Shown here: positions 41,169 through 52,707 of the stretch, one piece after another
Layout of the letters: every line of letters starts with the position of its first letter
Position numbering within the stretch: position 1 is the stretch's first letter
NCBI RefSeq assembly: GCF_017654505.1
Contig: NC_054538.1
Location: forward strand, 22,795,783 to 22,859,782
From: Polyodon spathula
Taxonomy: Eukaryota > Chordata > Actinopteri > Acipenseriformes > Polyodontidae
Reading direction: 5' to 3'
Length of the DNA stretch: 64,000 bases
Program-made: the position numbers and the translations under genes
The notes under the pieces: generated by a model
The model's input: only the letters and a program-made list of their open reading frames with translations
Databases searched by the model: none
Told to the model about the DNA's origin: nothing

Positions 41169-41287
41169 TTCTTCTCCTGATGCTACCAAGGCGTAATTAT
41201 GCCCCGCATTCAGTTGTTGTTCACAAGCTTGTACTTAACTGCAATGACATAAAGTAATCACGTCGGGGGGAGAGGAATGGAGCAAGA

Positions 41288-42630
41288 ATGTATGTGGGCA
41301 GTACAATCATCGATATTTATTTGAACGATTCGATGTTGTGGCCTTGGATACTGAAAGTAGAGGCAGAAGGAGAGCTGGAACTGAGGGCTGTGGTGGCAGC
41401 TGGACTGAACGAACATATGAATCGGCTACTGGGGAAGCTCGGCACCTTTGCACCCCACATTCTAGAAACAAGGGCAGAGAGATGAGATGCCGCCTTTCTA
41501 TGTGTTAGTTAATACAGGATCGATCAGCGGTTTGCTACTATCATGTCTGCTTGAAATGGAAAAGGTAAACTCACATTCAGAGATTTGGGTTTCGCAACGC
41601 CAGTTATTCTCTTAATACTGTACTGTAGTGGAACTCCTTAGCTCATAAACAAGACAGATTTCCAGCCTTGCACCACGTCTCAAACCAAGTATTAATGCTG
41701 TAACATTTGAGAGGATGAGTGGAGATATGAATAGGACTGCTGAGGAAGTGCCCCGTATTTTGATTAGATGGGAGCATTGGAGGCTCTGGAGAAGTGCAGT
41801 TGCAGATTTAAACAGTAAACTAGAGCAACTTTTGCATGCTGCAGTAATGAGCAGATCTGAAGAGAGAGTGGAGATCTACTGTAGTGAGGAGCGATTAACA
41901 GTAGAAGGCGGGATCTGTTGAACAGAGCAGAGGTCTGAGGAAGCAAACAATGGAGTGCTTTCAGTAGTGTGCAGAGGCCCAGCTGTACAGAGCATAGATC
42001 TGCTGAAGCAGAGATCTGCAATAGAGAATGGAGGACTACCAGCGGTAGATTGCGGTGGTCTGCTGCAGAGTAAGGATCTGCTGAATGTGGTAGATATTGG
42101 TCTTTCAGTGTTAAGGCAGATTTAGATGGAGCTGCTTTTGGGAGAGATGAAAAATGCAGAGATCTGAGACTGCTGCAGAACCTGAGAGGATGAAGAATGT
42201 GTTGCTCCAAGGCGTCTGCAAAACCTATTGATTGGTCGGGAGCAGTTTGAGAGTATTGTCTATTGGGGGTAGGAGGACATTGACTGAAACATTGATAATC
42301 GTAGGACATGGTTCTGTGACTGACTGGAGGCTCAAGTTGATGAAATGATGACTTTGAAAGTAGGAAAGAAGGAGCAGGTAGGAAAATAATTGATAATATC
42401 TAGGGAGCGCTGCACAGAGAATTGACCTCCAGTGAAAGGCAACAAAGTGTAGATTAGTGATTAGAGGTAAAGCACGAAAAGACGGCGTCTGAGAGTTTGC
42501 TACAAAAACAAAACACTAGACAGCGAAGGTGCAAGTAATCAGGGCTTAAATAGAGAATAGGTACTAATTGACAGGAAATTGGAAGCCCCCTGCTGCACGC
42601 CCCCTGCTGCACGCCCCCTGAACTACGCTG
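41288..42630. other. Purine-rich stretch with degenerate internal repeats, unclassified
   Basis: GC-richer than its surroundings. From about 41715 to 42200 the plus strand has recurring variants of GCAGAGATCTGCTGAA (near 41850, 41920, 41990, 42005, 42070), giving a loosely repetitive purine-rich tract. A 181-codon ORF on the minus strand (42309-41764), the longest single ORF in the window, reads leucine/serine-rich sequence such as LLQISASADLCS. It is probably a result of base bias rather than a gene. At 42585-42627 the unit GCCCCCTGCTGCAC occurs two to three times. No transposon hallmark was identified. Confidence 0.45.
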
Positions 42631-42716
42631 GCTAACATTTTTTTTTTTTTTTCTCTTGTGCTGGCCTCAACATGAGCTTCTGTGCTGCTTAAACAGATTG
42701 CTGGGTTGTAATATAT

Positions 42717-42741
42717 AATTATAATAATAATAATAATAATA

Positions 42742-42780
<39 letters not shown>
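42717..42780. repeat. (AAT)n microsatellite
   Basis: Two blocks separated by one missing base. Confidence 0.96.
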
Positions 42781-42781
<1 letters not shown>

Positions 42782-43573
42782 CAAAATGCTTCACAATTTG
42801 CTGAAATAGATTTTATTTTAGTTTGATAATATACAATTTTAAATAAATCCAAGTTGGCATCTGATTCACCAAAAATATTTTGTAAATGTCAATGATGTCA
42901 AAGCAATTTCCTCATTTCCTCTTTTTTTTTTTTTTAGCTAGCAAGACGGATTATGCTCCAAATTGACCAATGTTATATTTTTTTTTTTTACATTCCCAAA
43001 CCATATTAAATCCACTTTCAAGCTTTTAAGTGCACAAGTCCTGCATACAGTACTTCTGATGGATTTTGTTCCTGTGCCTCTGGGAATCCTAGAGTATGTA
43101 TTGATATTATTCATATCTGGAACCCCTTAAGGAATCTAACATAAACCTGAATACAAATCCTATAGAGAAGATGATTTATAGTGCTGCAGTCAGGATCCAT
43201 ATTTAAGACTGTGCTGTCTGTGTTCAGCCTTGTAATGAGTGCAAGAGAAATGGGGTTGTATTACAATAGAGTATACTGTATTTGTTTAGGCTGATACAAA
43301 ATTGAAACCTTAACATAAGCTGCTATGCAGAATTCTTACAAGAATGGAAATATGTCCTTTTTATTTTAACCTAGTTTAAGAGATCGATATGTTTAATAAC
43401 TGCCATAATAATATTCATTTTTCAATAATATGACACAGTGGATACTACCAGCTAGAATATAACTAACTGCTGTGAAAGTGCCCCAATTGACATGTGTGTC
43501 AAGGTAGCCTGACATAGCAAACGTGGGGCTCTTTCATTTATAATGAACCATACCGAGAACATTTTTTTATTCA

Positions 43574-43581
<8 letters not shown>

Positions 43582-43652
<71 letters not shown>

Positions 43653-43654
43653 AA
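43582..43654. repeat. (TA)n microsatellite
   Basis: TA array with one interruption near its end. Confidence 0.95.
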
Positions 43655-44104
43655 TGTTATTATTGTGTAAAGCTCAAGATACAAAGTTGCATTGTCTATG
43701 CTACAGTAATAACAAACAGAATGTCACTATTTCTTACCCGAACAATGATGTGGGTTCAGGCTTACATTCTCCCATGTTAAATCATTTTTATTTTAAGCCA
43801 TGCAAATAGCAAATACTAAAGCGTTAGTTAGACAGACTTTCCTCGATGTATCAGGAAACAAGTCCTACCTTCTTGCACTTGTTGTCTGTGGTACTGCATT
43901 AAAGGACAGCATGACTGTTTCCCTGCTCAGCCCACTTGCATAAGCCTAACCTTAAGAAGCATTGCCACTGATTCAGTTAATACATTATTTTTTAATCAAT
44001 AACACATTTTTCTAAAATAATCCCTTTCAAAATGCAAGACTTAATCTATGCATTGATCAGGCTATTTATAAGTTTAATAACAGATAAAGTTGGTAACTGA
44101 TTAG

Positions 44105-44106
<2 letters not shown>

Positions 44107-44176
<70 letters not shown>
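44107..44176. repeat. (TA)n microsatellite
   Basis: Uninterrupted TA array. Confidence 0.96.
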
Positions 44177-44181
<5 letters not shown>

Positions 44182-44511
44182 AAACTTTCAGTATCAGTTT
44201 GAACCTCTTTTTCCTGTTTGACCAATAAAAACTGGCAGCTACTTTAGCTTCCACTGCTCCAAGAAGAAACTATGGACTCCACTGAGTATTCCCACATAAG
44301 AGAAAAACAACAAACAAAACAAAACAGAAACAGAAAACAAAACATAATTAAATTGGTTATGCTTGACATCACTTAAATTGTACCTAATCATCCATCTTAT
44401 ACATATTTCACTTACATACTGTTTGGCCTACACAGTGCAATAATGACCCTAAGTACTCCTTCAGTTCTGTTTTGATATTGCACAGTTCAATGTAAAGAGT
44501 TAAACACCATG

Positions 44512-44547
44512 TTTTTTTTTTTTTTTTTTTTTTTTTTATATATATAT
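44512..44547. repeat. Poly-T with short TA tract
   Basis: About 25 T followed by TATATATATTAT, adjoining the 3' side of the DIRS-like remnant. Confidence 0.9.
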
Positions 44548-44589
44548 TATAAAAAATTATTAACTGTGATTGTGCTCTCTGGTCTGTCA

Positions 44590-46967
44590 TTTCATTGAAC
44601 AGTTGACTCGTTTTCAAAATAACACCCTGTTTGGTGCAGTGTTGTAAATGTCTGTGACAGATGTGCTCTGGAATAACGCCTAGGAGGTTGCAAGGCCTCT
44701 TGTGGAGTGACCAGTGACCTTTTCAGGTGGCTAGATTGTATGCAGTCCTGACAGTATCTGCAATCCACCTCGACACACATTGTTTAGACAGGGCTTGACT
44801 GTAGAACTTAGACCCGAAGAAAATAAACAATTGCTCAGATTGCCGCCAAGTCTAGATGCGGTCAACATAATGTTCAGGTGCCCAAACTGAATAAAACATA
44901 TGGAACTTTCTCTTCCTGTCAGACTGGAAAGGAGGTGGATGGAAGGCCTACAATTCCACTGACTGGTTGATATGGAAAGCAGAAATGCTTTTAGGGAGAA
45001 AAGAATTAGTACGCAGAGTAACCTTAGCTCTGGCTTACGCAAAAAACAAACAGGCTTGCATTTCACCTACTCTCTCGCTGAGAGGGTGAACAATTGAAAT
45101 TGCCTGCTTCTGCAGTAGGGCTGTGTGACGGAAACATAAGTTCTGGTGATGAATCTTCCTCCCGACCTGTGAGGGCTCTAAAGAACGAGAGGAGAAGTAT
45201 CTGGAAGGGCTGTCCGTTTCCGGGTCAGGGAAGTGGGTCAGCCTGGAAAGAAGCGTGACTCTGTTGTAAGACCGTATTGATTTGAAAGATAAACAAGAGG
45301 CAGCTGCAAGTAATAAGGCAGCTGCAACCGTTTACCTAGATATCATGCGGGATTACATATAGGGGCCAGGGTAACGCTGATCTTTTCCTTCGTTTGGGTA
45401 ACGTGAGGAGAGAAGGACTGAGAGAGGAACTCTCAGAGTGTATTGCGTGTTGTATGTTGTCTTTGTTTGTTTATAATTGTCTGTCTTTTTCGCACCACTA
45501 GACAGTTAACGCACACCTCCAGAGCTGTCTCCACGTAAAGCACTATCCGGAGCACCACTGCACAGAGCACCTGCACGTTTGAATATCACCCAGGACTGGT
45601 GACCGTGCCTTTGTTTGTGTGTGAGACTGTACTGTGTTCACCATCCCCGCTCTTTACACATTGTTGTGTACTGCCGGGGATTTATTATTTGACAGTCGCC
45701 AGACCTGGAAACAGCACAAATAAACACTTGTTCACTGAATCACTGTTGTCTGTTCATCATTCCTGCATCGCATCACCGTTACACCTGTTTCCCTTACCAA
45801 CCACTTTACCACAGGCCGCCACCTCCTTAGACACTAATATAGTGTCTTGAGGGTTCATGACTGTTGTTACGATGTTGCCCTGAAAGGGAGGGAGGCTGAA
45901 TCGAAACTGCAGAGAGTAACTGGCCTTGATGGTGGAAATCACCCAGGTGTCTGTGGTGCACGATCACCAATAATCCAGATGGGTGTGGTAGAACGGGCCC
46001 TGGACCTGTAGCAGCAAATCCCTAGAGGCCTGTGGCTGCAGCTTGTGAGCAGGGCGCTGATAATTGCGCCAACCTCTTGGTTGTGTACCGTGAAGACAGT
46101 TCTGCGCATTAGCTCTAGCAGGGGCTGCAGGAGCCTGAATCTGCTTCTGGGGCTGGGGTTGCCTGTTTTGCCAATGCTTTACTCACTAACAAGCTGGGGA
46201 TTCTGCATGGGGAGGAGGCATCCCAAATTTTTGGAAGACTCCAGTGGTTGGTGAGAGCATTTTAGCATCTCTTCCACTGCCAGCCCAAACGTATGCTCCA
46301 GTTACAGATGCATCCAGTAACAATGTTTCGTCCTTGTCAGGAACGCAAGCCAGAGCTGCCTTTTTGCCGCCACCAATGCAGCCATGTTCCTGACCAATGC
46401 CTGACCATTGTACTTAGACAACTGGAGCAGGTGGTTATTGACCAGGCTCAGCTTGACCAACTGGAGGGGCGAGGGCCTATGATCAGAGGACAGGGATTGT
46501 AGCAGCATGGACCACCAGTATGGTACTGTAGCTACCAAGACGCGTGCAAAATGCTGTGGATGCATAGGCCTTTTTCAGCATCATCTAAGCGACGCAGCAT
46601 TGCTTATTGGGACATGAAACATCCCTTTGCAGCAAGGCCAGATTAGGCATCTACACCAGAGAGGCGACGGAATCCGGAAAAACAGGGGGGGGGGGTTGGG
46701 CCAGGCTATGCATAGCAGCAGGCACCCTATCAAATATAGCATTTAGGCTCATCTTCCATGGCTCAAGGCACCTGCAGGGCCACGGTAGCACTGATAAGAG
46801 AGGTGAGCTCGATCAATAGGGAGTACTGTGGGAGCGAAGAGATATCAGATTATGTGTACGAGAAGATTAATTCTTGGATGTCCATGTCCTCAAAATGCAG
46901 CAAGGGACAAAGCGTCCACCTGTGCTGGTCGTGGGCCAGGCAATGGTGTCTGAACCCTGGGGACTGA

Positions 46968-46970
<3 letters not shown>
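44590..46970 (-). mobile_element. DIRS-like tyrosine-recombinase retroelement, internally deleted
   Basis: Read on the minus strand from 46970: a decayed gag-like part, then QGN/NGQALVRNMAALVAAKRQ-type sequence and EHTFGLAVEEML, then STIKASYSLQFRFSLPPFQG, the N-terminal reverse transcriptase segment of DIRS elements. After an LTR-like insertion the frame resumes with ALLQKQAISIVHPLSERVG. It then jumps straight to VTLRTNSFLPKSISAFHINQ and QSEQLFIFFGSKFYSQALSK, followed by CVSRWIADTVRTAYNL, which resemble the tyrosine recombinase end. The RT core, RNase H and methyltransferase-like regions are absent. Several in-frame stops. A (TA)n array borders its 5' side and a T/TA run its 3' side. Confidence 0.65.
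45122..45813 (+). mobile_element. LTR-like insertion inside the DIRS-like element
   Basis: 692 bp starting TGTGTGACGGAAAC and ending CCACTTTACCACA (TG...CA). GGC occurs on both sides; removing the insertion with one GGC restores the DIRS frame E-V-A-A-L-L-Q-K. An AATAAA at about 45718 suits an LTR polyadenylation signal. A three-base duplication is short for an LTR element, so the boundaries or class may need adjustment. No coding capacity was recognised. Confidence 0.6.

Positions 46971-47039
<69 letters not shown>
46970..47039. repeat. (TA)n bordering the DIRS-like element
   Basis: TA array immediately beside the 5' limit of the recognisable DIRS-like sequence. Confidence 0.96.
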
Positions 47040-47040
<1 letters not shown>

Positions 47041-47199
47041 TTATTATACCATAATTCAAGGTAATAGATTAAGGACAAACGTTTAGTAAACTTTAACCAG
47101 TTTTTAATAAAACAAAAAGGAAAATACACAACTTTTAGTAATTTAAAAAAGAATCTATATAAAAAAACAACCACACTTTCAGGCGTTTATAGTAATTCT

Positions 47200-47440
47200 T
47201 AACCAGTACGTTACATCTTGTTGATGAAATCCGGGCCCATTCTGTCTTGGTGAAGGCTTTCCCTTTTTTTCTCCAAACATACTGTGGTCCATTTTTGGGG
47301 AAAGGTTATATTTTAGTCTCATTGGACAAGAGAATTTTATTGCTTCAGATTCCTGTTCATATTTCTTGGAATTTTTTTTGTTGGTTTGTTTTATGAATTG
47401 GAGGTGAAGAGTAATGTACAATACTTTAAGGAAAATAAAA
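47200..47440 (-). pseudogene. Tc1-like transposase remnant
   Basis: On the minus strand the frame shows SNETKI and, after a stop, FPKNGPQYVWRKKGKAFTK, which matches the first catalytic block of Tc1-type transposases (normally SDETK...YVWRK); here the aspartate has become asparagine. Only about 200 bp survive. No ends found. Confidence 0.5.
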
Positions 47441-47516
47441 TGCATATTTTTCACGGTAGACAGTCAAATGCACAATTTCCATGAAATTTGTGATTTTGAG
47501 AATTTTCCGGGGCCCT
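47440..47516. mobile_element. Possible hAT-like terminal fragment
   Basis: The sequence ending TTTTCCGGGGCCCTA resembles a hAT terminal repeat (TAGGGCCCCGG on the minus strand) followed by a CATGGAAATTGTG block. Only one end is seen and no duplication is identified. Confidence 0.25.
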
Positions 47517-48004
47517 ACAGAGAAATCATGAAAAGCCATTACATACGGCATTTCTGTCATGGACATATGTGGTAATAACATAAAAATGCATGGCCTTTAA
47601 TGAGATATCTTGTTTATACCAAGAATGCGTATACATATAATATTTCATTGTTTTAAACACATGCGTTTGGGGAAAAAAATGTGATGTCTCTGACTCAGTG
47701 CCTGCATTTGTGTGGCTTAACTCATTTATGAAGGGCTTTATTCAAAATAAACTGTATATTTTCTTGTAATGTGGTCAGTGGTCATCACTTTCTTGACAAT
47801 GACAAAGAAAAAATCAGCACCAATAGCCACTGACAACTGCTTTTGAGTTGTATTTGTATTTGTTTCATTTTTCAATAATTGTTTACGGGGTTGTTAGTAG
47901 TTAAAACACAACCACACAAGATGATAGCGAGTCAGCTAAAGCAGAAGATCATACTACTGTAATCTCTATGGAGCTATAAAAACAAAAATGTTGCTAGTAT
48001 TACC

Positions 48005-48200
48005 CGCGTTCCATAAGGAATCGGTGTCAACCACGACGTCCGCCTTTGTGAGATACAAAGCTACATAGTTGCACATGAGGATGTTTTTATGGTGTGAACA
48101 GCACTAGTGTGTCAACCATTCACCATGTTCTCAAGAGGCACAATATCAATTTGAAGGCAATCTACAGAGTTCCATTTGAAAGGACTAGTGAAAGTAGTAG
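48005..48200 (+). pseudogene. IS630/Tc1-superfamily transposase remnant (HTH region)
   Basis: Two adjacent frames read RLCEIQSYIVAHEDVF and then NSTSVSTIHHVLKRHNINLK with AIYRVPFERTSE. This order (helix-turn-helix, S-T-I-x-x-V-L-K-R-H, then VPFER) is that of IS630-like transposases found in fish genomes. The catalytic domain is absent; the following sequence is unrelated and has G and C runs. Confidence 0.5.
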
Positions 48201-49196
48201 TGATGGGTTGGGGGGGAGCACGCCTGGTCATGTATACCTCCCCCCCAGACTTCTCCCAGGTAGTGGCTTCTTAGCCACTGTGTTACAGGAAAAAATAAGT
48301 GCAGAAAAGTTTTTTTTTTGGTGGCCTCAATACGCTTCAATCAGTACCGCTTTCAATTACTATACACATGAACCGCCACTCACAACTGACCAATGACATG
48401 CTTGCTGCCTGCTAAAGCGAGAATTTCAAATTTCTGTTTGTGATTAGGCTATTTACTGTCATTCGTGAGAGGACAATGCACACAGCTTTTATACTTTACA
48501 GTCAAAACGGGGGCGCAGTGTGACGTAACACTGAGTGGGAGATGTGAAGTATGGCCTGACAGCGGTAGGTGAAAAGAAAAAAATAATTTAAGAAATAGCT
48601 GTTTGTTTTGGTCGCCCTAATTTGATGAACCGTCTGAAGACAACAAGCTAGCAGCTACCACCGGCAGCCCTGAGACATTCAAACGGTAATTAAATTAGTC
48701 AGGATTTGTGAGATTAAATAAAATCGTTTGCTTTGAACACAAAATGTTAGTTAACAAAAATGAACAACCATAAGTACAAATGAAATTATATTTAGTTATT
48801 TTTATTTATTATAATAATGTGAAATTGAAATCTGATGCGCATGTTAAAAGTTCAAGTCCTTTGCTTTGTATTTTCTTTTTTTTTTTTTTTTAACCATTTT
48901 GCACAACAGTGTATTTGGTTATTGGATATTTTGTTAAAAAAAAAAAAAAAGATGGCTACGTCACTGCTGGCAGGGTTTATTATTTAAAAATAAAAATATA
49001 TATATTCATGTTTTTTTGTAAGTGGGTAGAGAATATGAAAGTGCATAGTTTATTTCAAACTTTAAAACTTTAATGACATAACCAAAGAGTGCCTAAGACC
49101 CTTCACCATTATATTTGTTCTCGAGTGAGGCTTTCACTTTTTCAGTCAGCAAAAATATGTGCTTAAAAAGAGTGAATTTGATGTAGGTCTGTTAAA

Positions 49197-49328
49197 ATGG
49201 CAAAAAGACAGCTACGTTTGCAGTTTTTCTACAACAAAAAAGCTAAACCACCAACACCAGAGACATCAACAGAAACCAAACCTGACTCTTATGTAGTTCA
49301 GAATGTTATTAACAGCACGAGAGTGTGA
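49197..49328 (+). pseudogene. Short ORF resembling a hAT transposase N-terminus
   Basis: 43 codons starting MAKRQLRLQFFYNKKAKPPT and rich in Lys, Thr and Pro. Basic KRK-x-x-F-F-x-K-K starts followed by threonine-rich linkers are usual for hAT-derived (TTF/ZMYM-like) proteins in fish. Nothing of the BED/TTF zinc finger or catalytic domain follows. Weak call. Confidence 0.3.
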
Positions 49329-50629
49329 CGATACTTCTATTTCAAATGCTCAGGTTAGTGCAGGTGCAGCTGTCGATAAGAGACCCTTTCCTATAAAGTG
49401 TTGTTTGCAGCTCTCTTGATTGTGACAATCTGGCGTAGAACTGTTTGTGATGATAGATCTGGTAATGTTAGAAAGCTAGCTTAATGTTTACATTAAAATG
49501 GTTCAAATTGGGCATCGGGTTTGAGCGCGGTTTCACTTTGATAGTTCGGGTTTTTTTGGGTGGGGTGTTGCTGTGCCCCACCAGCTTTTCAAGCCACGAG
49601 TCAATATTGAGTGAAAGCGTGAAGGGAGAACATCCACTGTGACTTAGATGAAATTATGTAGTGAGATAGAGCCAGGCAGCTTTGTGATGCAGAATAAAAA
49701 TATAATTGTAATACCAGACACTGATCATGAAAGTTTGTAGGTTTTTTTTTTTTTTAATTCTAAATTAATAACTAAATATTGTGTCTATGATATGACAAAA
49801 ACATTATAATGTTTGTGTATACTAATTTTCTGGTTGATAATGTAAGGCTTTCCATTGCATGATCCATTTGCAATTGGAAGTTGTATTTATTTTGGTTGAA
49901 AAGTTAAACCTAAATGTTTGAAGAATTTATGTAAATATCAGGTTTTGCAAGATGTATGAATACATTTGACATGTTTGCTTCATTTTGCAATTGATGTTTT
50001 GCAAATCCTGCAACTGTTTTGGTGTTTGTGTTAACTGTTTTGAGAATTGTGCTAATAGTCTCAGTAAGTGCTTTAGCGATTGACAAAAAATAGTTTTAGA
50101 GGTTAGCTTTTGGTGCACAGCACACAGTGCAGTACCTCGACCAGCCTTTCCACACACTTCATAGCCCTAGAGGACCTTATAGGCAGTGACGGCTAGTATT
50201 CAAATAAACAAGTCTGAGAGGCATGACCTATCTCACCTCACAGAATGAGGAATACATTGAATACCTACCCAGTGTCTTCAATTAGCCCAAACAATTATGG
50301 ACTATATTTTGACACCCTCAAGAACGTTTCCTAAAAAAATTACGTAATACAGAAGTAAAGCTACCTCCCATGAAGTCCATTCTCTCTTGAAGGGTATTGT
50401 ACAGTGACTTGTGTTCATTGTGTATTGAACACAATTGAATTAATGCTGAAACCCATAAAAAAATAGGTTAAGGTACCAGAGATAAGTGACAGCAGAGTGG
50501 CTCTTCTGTTCCTGTCATAACACACTGGACTTGAACAGTCAAGTACGTTATTTAATATTTGGTTTAAAGGATTATGAACCATTTATTATCATGCAATGTG
50601 ACAACTGCTACATTGTTTAAATAGCTCAC

Positions 50630-50705
50630 CTTGGGGATGGTAAAATAAGTCCCAGATTTTTGTACAGCACAGTTCCAAGAATGAACACTGAGGATTCATC
50701 TAAAT
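50630..50705 (-). CDS. adgrb3: ADGRB3 exon, GAIN domain part 3
   Basis: 76-bp exon, residues 86-111, separated from the previous exon by only 83 bp. The acceptor is TTTTACAG and the donor is GTGAGC. The peptide [19 protein letters not shown], then LILPSPR, is the buried strand region of the GAIN fold in this family. Both split codons are restored by the neighbours (aspartate at the start, arginine at the end), which fixes the boundaries. Confidence 0.94.
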
Positions 50706-50788
50706 CTGTAAAATAAATCCAGAAATGGCAATTATGAGTAACTCATTTAAATAGATCAAATCAAGCATGTTTGGGAACTTATTTTTAC
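50706..50788 (-). other. ADGRB3 intron of 83 bp
   Basis: Near-minimal vertebrate intron between two GAIN exons: donor GTAAAA, acceptor TTTTACAG. It is AT-rich and contains no repeat. Confidence 0.9.
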
Positions 50789-50935
50789 CTGTTGATGGAG
50801 GAATGAAGAGCCCCTTTGGAATAACCACCTTATCTTCAGAATTTCTTGCCCAATCAACCATGCCTTTCCTGCCTTTCATGGGAAAGTTAATGTCGGTCAA
50901 AACGGATGCTGCTGGAAGTTTCTGAATGCTAGCCA
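50789..50935 (-). CDS. adgrb3: ADGRB3 exon, GAIN domain part 2
   Basis: 147-bp exon, phase 1 in and phase 1 out, residues 37-86. It opens after CACCAG and ends before GTAAAAATAAG. The peptide includes [20 protein letters not shown] and [16 protein letters not shown], a stretch nearly identical to vertebrate BAI3. An open frame continues past the donor into the 83-bp intron, but splicing restores the BAI3 sequence in the next exon, so the shorter exon is chosen. Confidence 0.95.
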
Positions 50936-51702
50936 CTGGTGAAAAATAAATACATAAATAAGTAAGACAGCCATCATCTAAAGCATATTAGAAAATGTAA
51001 TATAGCAAATGTAATTTACCAAATGCTTGCGTCATCTTTTCAGTTTGTTCTATGCTCTTTTTTGTCAGTGTTTATGTCATTCAAGTTTAATAAAGAAAAA
51101 TCCTAAGAGCTACGTTTCTAATAGGTCAGAGTAACAATAATTGAATCGTTGAGATGAATAACCTATATGTGCAATTTTTAAATTGTGAATTTGAATAGAG
51201 CTCCTTCCTTCATATCTAGTGAATATCTACCATGACTCACCAACAGAAGGGTAAATATGACTCACACAATTAATGAATAGATAAAAAAAAAAATGGTTGG
51301 CGTGCAAATATAGGGTTCTTTGTCTCAATGCTTCAATTATGACTAACCATAAAGTTATAAAATAGCATGCTACATGAGTGAAACGTCATTGCTTCATATT
51401 GTACATACTCATACAATTAATAGGACAACTCGCTTTTTTCTGTTTCTAAATGTGGATGATTGTACATTGACATGGAGATTACTTCAGAAGAAAAGTAGTG
51501 ACAAGGGCAGAAACCACAATCTGTGTACAGTACATGAGAGGACATTTTGTATGAAGATATAAAAATAACGTGCAAATTCTGTTGCTTCTATACAGCCACT
51601 GAAGATCACTAGCCACTATCTAAGAATAGTATTGGGGCCACCGGGTTTGACTGTGCATGCAGATATATTAACTAAGACGAAGGCAAGCAAATACCATCCC
51701 AA

Positions 51703-51703
<1 letters not shown>

Positions 51704-51782
<79 letters not shown>

Positions 51783-51808
51783 TACATACACACACAAACA
51801 TACACACA
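51704..51808. repeat. (TA)n followed by CA-rich tract
   Basis: About 68 bp of TA, then imperfect CACA/CATA repeats. Confidence 0.95.
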
Positions 51809-52212
51809 TTAAAAATAGTAATGGTTTATGAAGATCTCTCAAGTGAAAAACCTGTTGCTCTTGCATAACCAAATGTTGAAAATAACTATATCTGTTACAT
51901 TGATCTAGCTTCTGGTTGCTCCGTCAGCTTGAACATATTTGCTTGTATTTATTTTTGGGGTTGCCTTACCAGTCACCAAGAATGCACACTTGTGTGGGTT
52001 AGAATTGTTGCAGTGAGCTGGATGTGTGATGTTAATCAAGGGGAAGCATTTAGAGTAGTAAAAATAATGTTGCAAGGAGTGAGAATCTGCTGTGTTAGCA
52101 TCCAGGGGACGTGCAGAAAAGGCGGCCTTTTGCTCAGATTTTTTGTCTAAGTCTCATTTGAGAAGTTCCCTGAATTGACGTGGTGTTATATATGGCTACA
52201 ACCTCATTTTCT

Positions 52213-52707
52213 TTAATTCTTGCCAACCCCTTCACTTCTGCCTGGGTAAATGGCACTACCAATTGCTACAGTGGTGTCAGATAGTGAGGATCGAAAAAGG
52301 GAAAAGGGCTTGGCACAGAAAATATAACCGTTTTTTTGTGCTTTAAAAGTGCTCAAGCATTGCTGAAGCTGCACCAGAATACATTTAATAGCCCTCGAAA
52401 GGTTTGAAGACCACATCATGTCATTAAACTCTGATGCTGCGCTTTGGGTGAAAATGCAAACCACTATATGAGTGTTTTCATTATCATGGCAGCAGAAGCT
52501 ACATTTTGACACAGTGGCCTGATGTACTGTACAGCATGCTACTTGTGTTTCCAGATGGTCTTTGGAACAAAGCTGTAGCTTCAGCAGGATGACAACTTTG
52601 AGGGAGTGATTCTGCCTCCTTTTTCTCCTGCAGGCATGCATTCTCTCAACTTCCCCAGTCACAACCAGGTCAACCAGGTCAATCAGGGTCTGTACAGTAT
52701 CTTTCAT
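52213..52707 (-). other. 164-codon ORF of unknown nature
   Basis: Starts MKDTVQTLIDLVDLVVTGEV; cysteine-rich middle (CSFCC, several single Cys) and an end with YPGRSEGVGKN. I recognise no domain. The local GC content and lack of stops stand out from the AT-rich intron, suggesting a decayed mobile-element protein in this or another frame. No splice-site or conservation evidence for a host exon. Confidence 0.3.

Noticed and set aside
41764..42309. 181-codon minus-strand ORF as a possible host gene
   Set aside because: Composition is leucine/serine-rich from a degenerate repeat, there is no recognised domain, no splice context, and it lies in the ADGRB3 intron. Kept only as an unexplained stretch.
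48480..49620. Considered as a complete hAT element around the 49197 ORF
   Set aside because: The candidate ends (GGGGGCGCAGTG and GTGCCCCACC) do not form a convincing inverted repeat and no 8-bp duplication was found.
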